DNA from: Sinotaia quadrata
Lineage: Eukaryota; Mollusca; Gastropoda; Architaenioglossa; Viviparidae
Assembly: GCA_028829895.1 (NCBI GenBank)
Contig: CM054181.1
Span: forward strand, 116,345,860 to 116,409,859
Reading direction: 5' to 3'
Length of the DNA: 64,000 bases
Part shown: one piece after another, positions 35,640-47,399 of the stretch
How positions within the stretch are numbered: the first letter of the stretch is position 1
Layout: every line of letters starts with the position of its first letter
Translations under genes and position numbers: made by a program
Notes under the pieces: generated by a model
Databases searched by the model: none
What the model saw: only the letters and a program-made list of their open reading frames with translations
What the model was told of the DNA's origin: nothing

Positions 35640-36780
35640 AATTTATGTTTATCTTATTTAAAACTTCAAATATTGTATATATTTTATAATGTCTAGCAGC
35701 CACTCATTAGCATAATATCTAAAAATTTATTGATGCACAAATATGGAAATATGATTTAACTGGGATAAGCAACTAAAATCTGGAGTGATAATTTGCACAC
35801 AGTATTTGAAAAATTCTTTTACAGATGTTGAGGAATACACATGCAAAGGTTTACATTTTATCTGTATTAAATTAATGATTCCTAACTGCTGTCCACATAA
35901 CTTAAAAATTTTCTGATAACTCACACTAACTAATTTTCACAACAGTTCTTTTTTTAATACTTTTTAAAGATTATATTATATGCACGAATTAATGTACTAT
36001 ACATATAGGGCCTAGTATTAGCCATACTACATATTATCTCAGTATTCCTGAAGCGGTTTATAAACATAAGATTTTGTATTTTACTCATATTCAAGTGCCA
36101 CACAATTAATGCATAGCACAGTTTTGTTGTTATCACAAATACTGCTTACCAAAAACTTTTAGAAATATGACAACTACAGAAGGGTATATACAGATTATAA
36201 TTTAATCTATGAGTAGGCCTATTAATTTATTATGGGTAAATTAAGTTATTGCTAGCTTCCATTTCTAATTTATTTTGTTAGCCAGAACAATATAACTGAT
36301 TTTAAACGATGTTTTGAAAGGCTGTTTATTTTTCATGACAATGTCATAGTTCAAGAATAATAAAGAAATTAAAAAGAAGAAAAATGCGGGAATCTAATTC
36401 GATCTTGAATGATTCAAAATGGCGTGCGCTCAGCGTCTTAAAACATTACTATCTTTAAATTTTACAAAATATATAAAGAAACGAGAAGCAAAGTTTCAAG
36501 ACATTTTAAAAGAGAGTTGAATTAGGGTTTAAATCATGCTAGTGGGTTTTAAATGTTTCTCATAAATGAACTTCGCCCAGTCTCAGCGTTAGCGATAGGA
36601 CTCTGTCAACGATTTTATATTGTCAGTGCCTTCAAGGTACTGACATTTATATTTACTAACATTTATACAATCTAGGAGATTATTTTTAATGTGATGCATT
36701 CCCATAGAATGATCAGAAAAGGGGTCTAATATTGTACTCAATGAATGATAACTCACAGTACGCTTGAACAGTTGCTGCGT
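35640..36780. other. AT-rich intergenic sequence, nothing recognised
   Basis: No supported gene, array or element end. Confidence 0.5.
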
Positions 36781-36876
36781 GTGTACGCGATGACAGTTAT
36801 TGCATAGTACAGTAGTAGTACTGAAAGGTCAAACTCATGAATATTCATTGATGAATAGACTTCATAACCTACGTAA

Positions 36877-36883
<7 letters not shown>

Positions 36884-36913
<30 letters not shown>
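36884..36913. repeat. (GT)n microsatellite
   Basis: About 14 GT units. Confidence 0.95.
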
Positions 36914-36914
<1 letters not shown>

Positions 36915-36999
36915 TCAGTTTATATGAACATATCACTTTGAGGGGAATGATGGAAGGGACAATGGGATCTCATGTATTACAGTGGTGAGAAAATAACTG

Positions 37000-38175
37000 T
37001 CATGTCAACTGATGTGACCTAAGCCCACCCGTCTGACAGTCACGACCCACTCAACCATATTGCCACGCCTGAATAAATTTAAAATAGACTTCAAACAGAG
37101 CAAACAAGAGTCCAGGAAGGTGAACGACATGACAACATGTTCGATGATGGTCACATGCTCATGAAAGTTAATCATAATTAATATACAAAAAAATAAAATT
37201 TGAGGAAATGGGAGCACTTTCACTTCCACTGAAGTTATTCTATTCGCTGGTAAACTTGGTTCCTGAAGGGAGACACCAATCCGGGAAGCTTCAGTGGAGG
37301 TCATCATTATTCATCTGAAATGCCGACCGAACCGCTTTTTTAGTATCAGACGGAGAGCGCCCAAACATCTGTTGAATTGTTGTTGTTGTTTCGATAACTT
37401 CTTTCCTCCACAGGTATTGCATGGAAACCTTTCATCTTCTTGATGTTCTCAAGTTTTGAATGATTCCTGTGGAGCCTTCCTCCCTTTTCTTGTATTCATG
37501 GGGGGCAGGTGGAGTCTTGTTCTGGTTCTTTAGTTAGGGTTTTTTTTTGTGTGTTTGTTTGTTTTTCTTGCTTCTGTTCTTTCTTACATCATGTTCATGT
37601 TTATCATCTCTGCCAGAGTAGTATAGTTTATGGCCATCCTGTGTTGATGTTTCCCCAAAGATCTTCCGTCATACTTCGCACAGTTCCAGGATGGTCCAAT
37701 GGTATCTGTTCATTTCGTGTGTCAGTTTTTACACCTTTCCAGGCGTTCTTAATGTTCAAACATTCCATTACCAATACCATGGCACGGAGTTTTGATGATG
37801 ATGGTGCACCGGTAGTACACTTAACACCTCTGCCCTGGTGCGGTCCTTGTTCTGGGCGACAACCGACCCAGTATGGGTTGAAGCAAAGTTGTTATTGCAT
37901 GTGGTGTATCTTGGGCAGATGAATCTGACGGAGCCCATCCCTCTCCAGGCTCTGACCACAGCCCAAACTCCACAATATTATCGACTTGCCTTGGTCCTGG
38001 ACACATAGTCATTGAGACGCATATGAAGTTCTGGATGATTCTCACAGTGTGCTTGGTTAGCACACATTGAAGATTCTGGTACAGTTGTGTAATGAGCATA
38101 GAAGTACGTTGAACTGTCATCTAATAAGAAAGAAAGTGACTTGGTGCAACCTGCGTGATTTTGAATGTGCCAGCG
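37000..38175. other. GC-richer unidentified island, probable degenerate element or pseudogene
   Basis: Base composition is clearly higher in GC than on either side. The minus strand has several 60-100 codon frames (37307-37005, 37959-37768, 38120-37821) and the plus strand one of 137 codons (37509-37922), overlapping and with no splice structure I can defend. On the minus strand readable protein-like stretches change frame, as in a decayed ORF. It ends next to the dispersed repeat at 38160-38280. I do not recognise the family. Confidence 0.3.
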
Positions 38176-38545
38176 ACAGCCGCCATCTTTGAAAAAAAGT
38201 TATATACATTGACTATAATTATTTTTCTAAAACTCCACTCTCATTTCTATGATGAAACCATATCTATGAATTTAATTACATTTATAGTGTGTTATTGATT
38301 AATAAATAAAAATTATAACGAGTGAAGGGTGCCTAGAGGTGTCACACTGTTATAATTTATTTGTTTACTTAATATTTCATGTCCATAGACTTTGAAAGTG
38401 TTGTCCTTTATATCCAGAAGAGATGTTTTGTAAAGGAGTGATTTCTCATAAAAGTGATGAATGTTTTTTTTAAAAAAAATTATGAGAGAGGATCTTTAAA
38501 GCAACAAAGATCAATCATAATCTTCTGGAAAAAATAAATGTCTGC
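38160..38545. mobile_element. Two dispersed repeats, relatives at 20040-20160 (inverted) and 22425-22670
   Basis: Sequence matches as described for those copies. Contains GCCGCCATCTT at about 38181. Confidence 0.75.
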
Positions 38546-38984
38546 TGTTGTTTTGAAAGAGTGGTTGTGATATTTACATTGTTTGCAATCTTCATTCCTA
38601 TTGCAATTTCGAATACAAAAATTATTAACTTATGTAACCCTGCATTATTAAGTAAGAGCCAGAAAACATCTATGGTAAACGCATATCGGACGTTGGGACC
38701 AACAACCAACAGATCTGAAAATAGTGATGACAAATCACTAAAGGGTTGAATAAATGTTGAGTAACGACTAGACTGACTGTTATAATATTCAAGATATGCA
38801 GTCAGCAGTGTGCACAGGTAATGAATATTGGAAAAATTAAATGCAATATTAAAAAAATAAATGTAAAAACAGCAAAACTCAGTCGACCTATTCAAATTGA
38901 AAAGTTTTAGATTATTTGGCCAAAGTTAGAATATAATAAATGTAAATACGATTAACTTAAAAGTAGAAGAAAAAGCACCAGTTC

Positions 38985-38999
38985 GCCCCCCCCCCCCCC
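38985..38999. repeat. Poly-C run
   Basis: About 15 consecutive C after TTCG. Confidence 0.95.
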
Positions 39000-39084
39000 A
39001 GTTTAAAGATCAGAATACCTCCATTTCATACAAAATATTGATAACTGAATTAAAAATAAATACCTTAGTAATTATTAAGAACCA

Positions 39085-39570
39085 CTCTTACAGCTACAGC
39101 GATTTACTGTGATCTTGTTACCATTTTCACCTTTACTCTTACAGCCACAGCGTTGTCATTTTCACCTTTACTGTTACAGCCACTATGTTATCATTTTCAC
39201 CTTTACTCTTACAGCCACAGTGTTGTCATTTTTACCTCTACTCTTACAGCCACAGTGTTGTCATTTTTACCTTTACTCTTACAGCCACAGTGTTGTCATT
39301 TTTACCTTTACTCTTACAGCCACAGTGTTGTCATTTTTACCTTTACTCTTACAGCCACAGTGTTGTCATTTTTACCTTTACTCTTACAGCCACAGTGTTG
39401 TCATTTTTACCTTTACTCTTACAGCCACAGTGTTGTCATTTTTACCTTTACTCTTACAGCCACAGTGTTGTCATTTTTACCTTTACTCTTACAGCCACAG
39501 TGTTGTCATTTTTACCTTTACTCTTACAACCAGAGTGTTATCATTTTCACCCTGACTTTTACAGCGTCAG
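39085..39570. repeat. 35-bp minisatellite, about 13 units
   Basis: Units with ACTCTTACAGCCACAGTG and TTGTCATTTTTACC; the core eight or nine are near-identical. Open frames in all three plus frames result from a unit lacking stops. Confidence 0.95.
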
Positions 39571-39594
39571 CCATTTACTGTGCGCTTGAGCCCG

Positions 39595-39845
39595 TTTCTC
39601 TCACTGATACAAAAACTAGATAACTATAATCATAGCACACTATTATAAACACTAGATAACTATAATCATAGCACAATATTATAAACACTAGGCACACACT
39701 GATCTTAGAAATGTTTTATAATTAATGATTTTCATAAAATGAAAAGCTGTAGAGTTCGTCATGCAAAGGGAAGCAACTAGATTATGAAACCCGTATTATT
39801 ACAGTTAACGCAGTTATCGTGTCATTAATGATTATAAGTAATTTA
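39595..39845. mobile_element. Dispersed repeat shared with 6385-6730
   Basis: Shares ACTAGATAACTATAATCA-type units and the flank GGCACACACTGATCTTAGAA through TTATCGTGTCATT. Confidence 0.85.
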
Positions 39846-39849
39846 TATT

Positions 39850-40330
39850 TTAAAATAAACTTAGTTTTAAAATCTGATTATTATTTAAATTACATTACTG
39901 ATAATGACATGCCATTTTCCTTTTCAGTTAAGCTTAGTTTTAAAATTTGATTATTATTTGAATTGCATAACTCATAATATTACACCATTCTTACTTTAAT
40001 TGTAATTTTAAAATTTTAATTTAATTTTAACATTTGGTGCAGAATGTGTATGTACAATTGACTAAGTACACATAAATATAATTTTGTATATTATGTATTT
40101 CTTTTTGATGTAAAAATTATATTGTAGGCATAATTAAATGTGTTGCCTGGAGACAATTATTATAAACTTTCATATCTGTATTTATGAACAATTTTCTGTT
40201 TTATTTGTATAATGTATTAAGGATTATTACAGTTATGTTGCAGAGACCCAGGTCAAACTTGAGTCAAATGCCATGGACTCTCTTGCACTCGTTTCCTACT
40301 CCAAGTTCAATAAGTTGAAATTTGTTTATT
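39850..40330. other. AT-rich intergenic sequence, nothing recognised
   Basis: No exon-like frame or element end seen. Confidence 0.5.
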
Positions 40331-40334
40331 TTAC

Positions 40335-40665
40335 ATTTTCAACCACTTTTTCTTATTTCTATAATGGTTACATAGTGGACTACTGATAATATTTTAAGTG
40401 CTATGGCAATTGTCATATTATTCATTTCTATATGGGTTACATTGTGGACTACTGGTAATAATTTAATGGCAATTATTATATTCTTCATTTCTATATGGGT
40501 TACATAGTGGACTACTGGTAATAATTTAATGGTAATTGTTATATTCTTCATTTCTATGGGTTACATAGTGGACTACTGATAAATAATAATTTAATGGTAA
40601 TTGTTATATTCTTCATTTCTAAGGGTTACATAGTAGACTACTGGTAATAATTTAAAGTTATTAAT
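40335..40665. repeat. About 62-bp tandem repeat, five units
   Basis: Units with GGTTACATAGTGGACTACTG and AATAATTTAATGG. Confidence 0.9.
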
Positions 40666-40959
40666 TGTTATGATTTTAATAAAGATTATAAAAATTATTA
40701 ACAAATGTTTCTTGTCATGATAAACACTTTCCACTGATTATGTTTTGATACCCTGTAAATTCTTTCATGTCTCACAACCTTTCAATTTTATTTAAAAATT
40801 AATTAAAATGTTCTTTTTTGAAACTAATTTCAGTTTCCAATTGATTCACTTCACTGACTGAATATTTTTTCTGTATTTTTGAAAATTTTAAGTGTTTGTA
40901 CAGCTGTTTTCTTTATTATGGCTTGTTTTAAAAAAGATACTCTGTATTGTTAAACCTAC

Positions 40960-41225
40960 CTTGACACTGTCTTCCTTTGTTAACACTGTCTTCTTTTGTT
41001 AACACTGTTTTCTTTTGTTAACACTGTCTTCTTTTGTTAACACTGTTTTCTTTTGTTAACACTGTCTTCTTTTGTTAACATTGTTTTCTTTTGTTAAAAC
41101 TGTTTTCTTTTGTTAACACTGTCTTCTTTTGTTAACACTGTTTTCTTTTGTTAACACTGTCTTCTTTTGTTAACACTGTTTTCTTTTGTTAACACTGTCT
41201 TCTTTTGTTAACACTGTCTTCTAAG
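40960..41225. repeat. 19-bp minisatellite with a 38-bp alternating pattern, about 14 units
   Basis: TTAACACTGTCTTCTTTTG alternates with the CTGTTTTC variant, giving a dimeric higher-order period. Confidence 0.95.
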
Positions 41226-41359
41226 TTGTGAGAGGGAATATTTTCTGTTCAAATCACTGCAAATTACTTTGTTTGACTTTTCCCTTTTTCTTAAAGTAAA
41301 TTCTCCATTTGGGGGTGGCAGTTTAGAAATGTTTCTATTTTTCTCAAAAATGTGTAAAC

Positions 41360-41480
41360 GAGAAAGAGAGAGGTAGAGAGGGGAAGAGAGAGACAGAGGG
41401 AAAGAGATGAAAGAGACACACGGAGATAGAGCGGCAAAGAGAGACAGAAATAGAGACAAAAGGAAAAGAGAGACACAAAC
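41360..41480. repeat. Purine-rich (GA-type) tract
   Basis: Degenerate AGAGAGA/GAAAGAGA on the plus strand. The minus-strand Leu/Ser-rich frame is an artefact. Confidence 0.85.
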
Positions 41481-41774
41481 AATCTAGCCTGTCTATATTC
41501 CAAGCACGCGTGCTACTAAGTAAACCCCATGAAACCCAAAACTATCGTCACTAGAACTGGCCTTTACTCACTCCCATGTTCTGTGTTTTCTGTCATTCAT
41601 TTATATATGATTTACTGCTAAATCCCGTAGAGTTATGCTATGATTATGGTATTTAAGGAAACTACATAAATTACCCTTTAAAATTTAAATACACTCTTTC
41701 CTAATGTATAATTTGAAAACTAAAATACAAAATAAAATAAATAACCATACGGGCATGCTTTGGAAAAGACGTTC

Positions 41775-42005
41775 TCACATTAATAACTCAAAAATTACAC
41801 AAAGAAAATACTACAAACTAGCACACCAAAATACCAACGTCTACTTATCACTTTAATAAATAATAAATTACACAGAAAAATATTATAAACTAGCACACCA
41901 AAATACATAAATACAAACATCTACTTACCACATTAATAAATAATAAATTACACAGAAACATATTATAAACTAGCACACCAAAATACAAACGTCTACTTCA
42001 CTTAA
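41775..42005. repeat. About 70-bp tandem repeat, three units
   Basis: Units with AATTACACAGAAA, ATTATAAACTAGCACACCAA and CATCTACTTACCAC-like segments. Confidence 0.85.
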
Positions 42006-42034
42006 TAACTACCTGAATAAAATTGCCGCTTATG

Positions 42035-42115
42035 ATATTTTTGGGGGGCGGTGGGCAAGATGTTAATTTTTTGCCACCCAGGGCCGCCCGCAACCTTAGG
42101 CTAATGCCCCAAACA
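42035..42115. mobile_element. Possible hAT-type terminal fragment
   Basis: CAGGGCCGCCCGCAACCTTA resembles the CAGGGCCGG-type terminus seen in some hAT elements. No partner end or target duplication found. Confidence 0.2.
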
Positions 42116-42559
42116 AACATTCTGGCTGGCCACACATATTAGAAAGATGGGAGATAGATACTGTAGAATAGAAGAGTAATAGTTCTAGAAGATAGCTCGA
42201 GCCCCCTGATACATACATCCAGGATAGTAAGTAAATACAGGTGACAGACTACAACATATAATGAAATAACATAAGACAGCTTGGTTATATAGAGCAACTA
42301 TCTCAACAGTTTCGATTAGAGTTTACAAATGGTTATAGTTCATAATCACGACCATGTGGTGTTGTAAGAGAAAGTTTGTTTAAATCCTATGGCACTGAGG
42401 GGGTTATTTGGTTCATTTGTTTGAACAAATTAATAATGAGTTTATAAGTGAACGCTGAATGTTTTTGAGTGGATTCTAAAAGCACTTTGATTAAATTTCA
42501 AGTGATTTTGATTGAATCAACTTAAGTTGTTCAGCTTATTGGTTTTAAAATCACTTAGC

Positions 42560-42800
42560 TTAGGGATTGCTTGATGTGTCTTCTAGGGTCTCTCTCTGTA
42601 TATATGCGGTCGCACACGTGGTCTATGGAACTGTGCTTCTGGCCTGTGGGTCGTTCCACTCTAGCATTGCTTCACGGCTTGACGAATTCATCAACCAAGA
42701 TAATGTGGTTCCATTCTGGCACTGGTTTGCAGCTGAGCGCTCATCAAATTCAACATCTCAGATAAGGTGCCGATCTGCCAGAAAAATACTCATGGGCTAA
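42560..42800 (+). other. Unidentified open frame, possible exon
   Basis: A 77-codon frame rich in CpG follows a TTCTAG acceptor-like site at 42586 and runs into the 55-bp repeat. It reads YAVAHVVYGTVLLACGSFHS and then a more polar part. The minus strand is also open for about 35 codons. Not recognised; coding status uncertain. Confidence 0.2.
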
Positions 42801-42965
42801 GAATTCAACATCTCAGATAAGGTGCCGATCTGCCAGAAAAATACTCATGGGCTAAGAATTCAAAATCTCAGATAAGGTGCCGATCTGCCAGAAAAATACT
42901 CATGGGCTAAGAATTCAACATCTCAGATAAGGTGCCGATGTACCAGAAAAATACACATAGCTAAG
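42749..42965. repeat. 55-bp tandem repeat, four units
   Basis: Units with AATTCAACATCTCAGATAAG and GTGCCGATCTGCCAG; the first unit overlaps the end of the open frame at 42560-42800. Confidence 0.95.
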
Positions 42966-43779
42966 AATTCATCCTTGTTCGTTCTCTGACAGAACACACT
43001 TACTTACATGGTCATCATATATTTTAGTATCTTAAGCCAAATATAACCATATAAAACATAGTTAAGGTAAATTGAACATAGATGTAATATTTAGTTACAC
43101 AAGCAAAACCACTACATACAATTTATACAGAGGATGGTTTCTTTCTGTGTTAGTAATTTTGATAAGGTTAGTAATTTGATTGTACTGTATTAATACCGGG
43201 AACCAAAATAAGTGTTGCCTCAGTGGTCAGCTTGCATTCAACTGACAAATATTTCCAAAATTGTTTGTTTGTGCGTGGTTGAATGGTGCTGTAATTGGTT
43301 CATTAGAGTGAGTGTCTGGAACATTCAGGAATGTTTCCTGCGCGAATGTTAAGGGTCAGCCATTCTAGAAGGTAGGTTTGCGTGTAGTCAACTTTTAGAG
43401 AAGGGTGGGTGTGGGCGACATAAGCCGTTATGTAACACCACTACAGCTATGCATGTAGAAACAAAACTCAGTAAAATGGGGTGGGGGGTGGGGCAGCAAT
43501 TTTAAACCCTCTACACAAAACCTAACCTTCCACACAAGAATACTGTGAAATGTGTTCTTGAAACAAAGCCCTATGAGTAATTCGTTAAAATAGCTAAAGC
43601 AACTTGTGGTATCTGAACCTTGTTTGTGGAAATAGTTACAACAACTGAAGGTGTCTAACCTGTTTTATACATCTCACTCTCTGCTCGCACAAGCATCTCC
43701 CCCCCCCTCCCGAAGAAACCCCCCCACTAACCTCCCACCCCCCAAGAAAAAAAATCTTTGTAATGCAGAGCACGACGTC

Positions 43780-43960
43780 TTATAGAAGCCATAAAAGTTT
43801 TGACGCCTTAAACTTGTCATCCGACATGAAATCTGCTCCGACCGGACGCTTCCTCACAAAGTCAGTAAATATGCCTGGAGTTTCAGTTTTGAAGAACATT
43901 TGTGCTGTCATGAGGGCATGCAAGTCACATCAAGCGGCTCGTATTTCTACTTTCTCAGTT
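43780..43960 (-). pseudogene. Unidentified protein-like frame with one internal stop
   Basis: On the minus strand 43929-43783 is open for 49 codons (HALMTAQMFFKTETPGIF, then a charged stretch with KFKASKLLWLL) to a TAA at 43782-43780. Upstream the same frame continues as TEKVEIRAA across a TGA at 43932-43930. The composition looks like real protein and does not match the AT-rich surroundings. No family recognised; probably an old coding remnant. Confidence 0.3.
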
Positions 43961-43974
43961 ACTTGTTGTGCTAA

Positions 43975-44830
43975 GTGAAGATTATTATTTGGCTAAAAGG
44001 GGAGTGATCATTGGCGTAAAGTGTATTGTTGATTGTTTTGTTAAAGGGCTTGGTCATTGGGTTCAGAGATGATTGATTGTGGGGAGTGGTCAAATGGTTC
44101 ACGAGGGGGTGATTATTTGGTTAATTTTGGGTTGGTTGTTGGATTAAGGGAGGAGTGATAATTTGGTTAAGTGGGAATTTGCCGTTGGGTTAAGAAAGAT
44201 ATATTTTGGGTTGTGGGGATTGGCCATTGAATTAAAGGGAGGAGTGAATATTTGGTAAATGGAGATTAATTATTTTTTCAGGGAAGATTAATTATTTGGT
44301 TAAATGTGGATATGTCATTGGGTTAAGAAATGGTGATTATTTGGTCAAGTGGAATTGGTCATTTTGTTAAGGTGGTGGTGGTACTGACTACTTGGCTAAG
44401 TGAAAATTGGTCTTTAGTTATAAGGGTGTGTGTGTGATTATTTGGCAAACGGGGACAAATCATTGGGTTCAGGGAGGATTCGCTATTTGGTTAAGAGGAA
44501 ACTGGTTAATAGTTTCAAGGAAGGGAAATTATCTGGTTATGGAAAGATGGATTATTTGGTTAAATGAAAATTGGTTATGGTTAAAGGAGGATTAATTTTT
44601 TTTTGAGAGGGGTGGTTCAATGGATAATTATTATTTGGGTTCATTGAGGAGGGAATTGTATAGGGGGAATTGATCAATGTGTTCAGATGGAGGATTATTG
44701 CTTTATTAAGGAATACGGATAATTGGGTTAAAGGGGTTGATCATTTTTTAACTGATGATTGGTCAAAATTCATGTGGGAATGAGTTATTTTATTAAGTGG
44801 GGATTTGTCATTGGGTAAAGGTTTTCTTGC
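43975..44830. repeat. Degenerate minisatellite, GATTATTTGGTTAAG / GGTCATTGGGTTAAG type
   Basis: About 20 strongly diverged units of roughly 35-50 bp, with a strand bias (G/T-rich plus strand). Confidence 0.85.
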
Positions 44831-45169
44831 ATTCATATTTGTAAAGCATCATTATGTAGTCTAAGGTGTTAAAATAAAGTTCGCAAATATTGTAGCTTTC
44901 ATTTTTATCGACTATCATATTATTTTGTATGTATTTTAACTGTCATTTCTAACGACTCTCATTGTATTTTGTGATTACTGTATAACTCTCATTGTATTTT
45001 GTGATTACTATAATTCTCATTTCTATCGATAGTCATTGTCCACAATCCTCACTAGTGTTACCGTCCAGAAACCTCAGTGGTTGCCTGTCCACAATTCTTT
45101 CTGGCTATCTTGTCACAGCAAAATACTAGATCTCTTTGTCATACTTCTCAGTTTGGTCCGTATAATAAT

Positions 45170-45600
45170 TACTTCTCTGACATCATACGTGCTTGTTTGA
45201 TCTCAAACGTAGCTGTTCTGATCTCAAATGCGTCTGTCTAGTCTCAAATGTACATGTCTGACCTCACACGTGCGTATACTCCTAGAAGTGTTGCGTCATT
45301 AGAAAAAAAAAAACGTATTTTCAGCATTCTGTCAGACATGTAATTTATAACGTTCTGTAAGACACGTTTCAATCTTCTGTCAGACACATATTTCAACCTT
45401 CTGTCAGACATATTTCAACCTTCTGTCAGACACATATTTTCAACATTCTATCACACACATATTTTAACATTCTATCAGACACATATTTCAACGTTATGTC
45501 AGACACATATTTCAATATTCTATCAGACACATATTTCAACTTTCTGTCAGACATATATTTCAGTTCTGTCAGACACTTATTTCAACATTCTGCCTGTGAC
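45170..45600. repeat. Two degenerate minisatellites (TCTCAAACGT-type, then CAGACACATATTTCAAC-type)
   Basis: About five units at 45170-45285, then about 11 units of 24-28 bp at 45340-45600. Confidence 0.85.
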
Positions 45601-45614
45601 ACCAATGCCGCTTA

Positions 45615-46000
45615 GTTAATGGTTATTATTTTATTATTATTATTAATTAATCGTCCATAATTAATTACAAGTGATGAGAATTTTTATTTATGTTATTAAT
45701 AATTAATTCTCCATCAGAACCACTCGTCTCTCTCACTTGGCGGATATGCAGGCACTGTAAAAATTTTCTCTCTTCCACATCATTAAAGACAAACATTTAC
45801 CATCACACAATATTCCATAGGTGGAAAACGTCTTACTAAAGGAGAATACAAATCCATCTTTAATCTATATTTATCTATATTTAGCGAGTCCCCATCCACC
45901 CACTTTCTTCTCCAACATAAGGTTATCAACACGTGTAAGAAGGTCAATAAATTTAACAATAAATTTATTAAATCAATAATCAAATATATTTATAACTGAT
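45615..46000 (-). mobile_element. Dispersed repeat family A, inverted copy
   Basis: Reverse complement of the element at 4520-4865 and 57055-57345; landmarks ACCACTCGTCTCTCTCACTT and AATCCATCTTTAATCTATAT. Confidence 0.75.
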
Positions 46001-46529
46001 ACAATGAAACAGATTACTTGACACCAATTATTTCCATGAAATCATGTTCAAAAAATTTTGTCTACACAGTCTTTACCCTAAAATACAATTCAACAGTTCA
46101 ATAGAAATCACATGATAGTTCTTATCAGAGAATAGAAATAGAGTTATTAGAGATAAGCAACAATAGTCTTTACATAACCTGAATTAAGTGCTGTCTTGAT
46201 AGACTTAGTCTTTCACATGCTTTTGCAGCAATGTCACAAGTTTATGCCCACCATCAACGTGTCTCTCTCTGCACATGTTTATAAAGTGACACACTGTTAT
46301 TCTCTCAAAGCCAACCAGGGCGCCCTCTTTCGCCATGTCAGTTCCTTCAAGCAGAATAACAACTACAGCAACTCTAGTCATTCCTTATATCGGAAATTGT
46401 TCATGTAGTTAGCGTATCTTGCTGCCATACATCAGACAGAGTGTAGTGTATCCTCCACATTCTCCACTGCTTCCTGCCTCGACCATGGTTAGTCATAGCA
46501 GGTTACAATCAGCAAGCCAGGAGGTTCAA

Positions 46530-47290
46530 ATCATACACATAGAAAGGCTGCTTGTTCCTGTAATATATAATCAGGACACTATTCTATGTTTCCAGTTTAT
46601 TGCTTTATAACGCCATTCTTTCATACATTCAAGTCTCAACTTACAGTTTCCTGCAACAGTATTTATTAGCCTGATACATGCACACAGCACAACAAATACA
46701 ATACTATAGCTTAATGAGTCATTTCACTGGAACAATGTCAAGAGTTTAGTACACTATATATGGGCAGCTTAGATAAAAAATTGTAGAAATAATAGTAAAC
46801 TACATAATACATCTCTATGTAAAACACAAGTATAACACATCAATAGCCACAATGCATAAAATGTTTCTCATTCTATCTCAACCAGTCAGTTAAATCACCA
46901 TTAAACTAATGGCTGCCTTTTGCGACTGAACTTCTTGCCCCAACAAATTCAAGTGATCAGAGAATAGAATTCTCTAAAGCAGGTAAACTTTTAATTTCAG
47001 CCCATTGGCTGGTTTCATTTTTGTAAATAATAACCATTGGATAATAAAACTATTCACTCAGTTGAACTAGTTCGCACTACATCAGCAATTTCTAGCATAT
47101 TCTCAGCTCGGGTTGTTTACTTCCAACTCTGATATTTACAAAAATACTGTCACAAGGAGTGCCCAATGTTGGGTTACTCTGACAAAAATAGCAATTAAAT
47201 ATTAAAATAGGGATAGGTCAGTTTACTCTGCCACATACCCCACTCTGTTTGAGATGTTAACAATCTTGTTAACATCTACCCTATTAGGTG
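46530..47290 (-). mobile_element. Dispersed element B, inverted copy
   Basis: Reverse-complement match to 55545-56350 (AGTCTCAACTTACAGTTTCC, CCAATGG, GGAGTGCCCAA, TTACTCTGACAA). Confidence 0.75.
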
Positions 47291-47399
47291 TAAATTTCAA
47301 ATAATGCCAGCGAAGCTTTCACCACAGTACGAAATGAATAACAATTCATAAACTAAAGTTCTATGTGGGTTTCAAGAACTACACATTGTAGTATGGGTG

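Noticed and set aside
37509..37922. 137-codon plus-strand frame
   Set aside because: Cys/Phe/Ser-rich with no family pattern, begins at a non-ATG codon, and the opposite strand is equally open. Kept only as an unidentified island.
39109..39623. Three overlapping plus-strand frames of 134-156 codons
   Set aside because: The 35-bp repeat unit lacks stops in all frames; the peptide is the same pattern in each frame.
46485..46535. TGGTTAGTC...GGTTCAAATC as a tRNA-derived SINE head
   Set aside because: The spacing is roughly right, but acceptor and anticodon stems cannot be paired; insufficient support.
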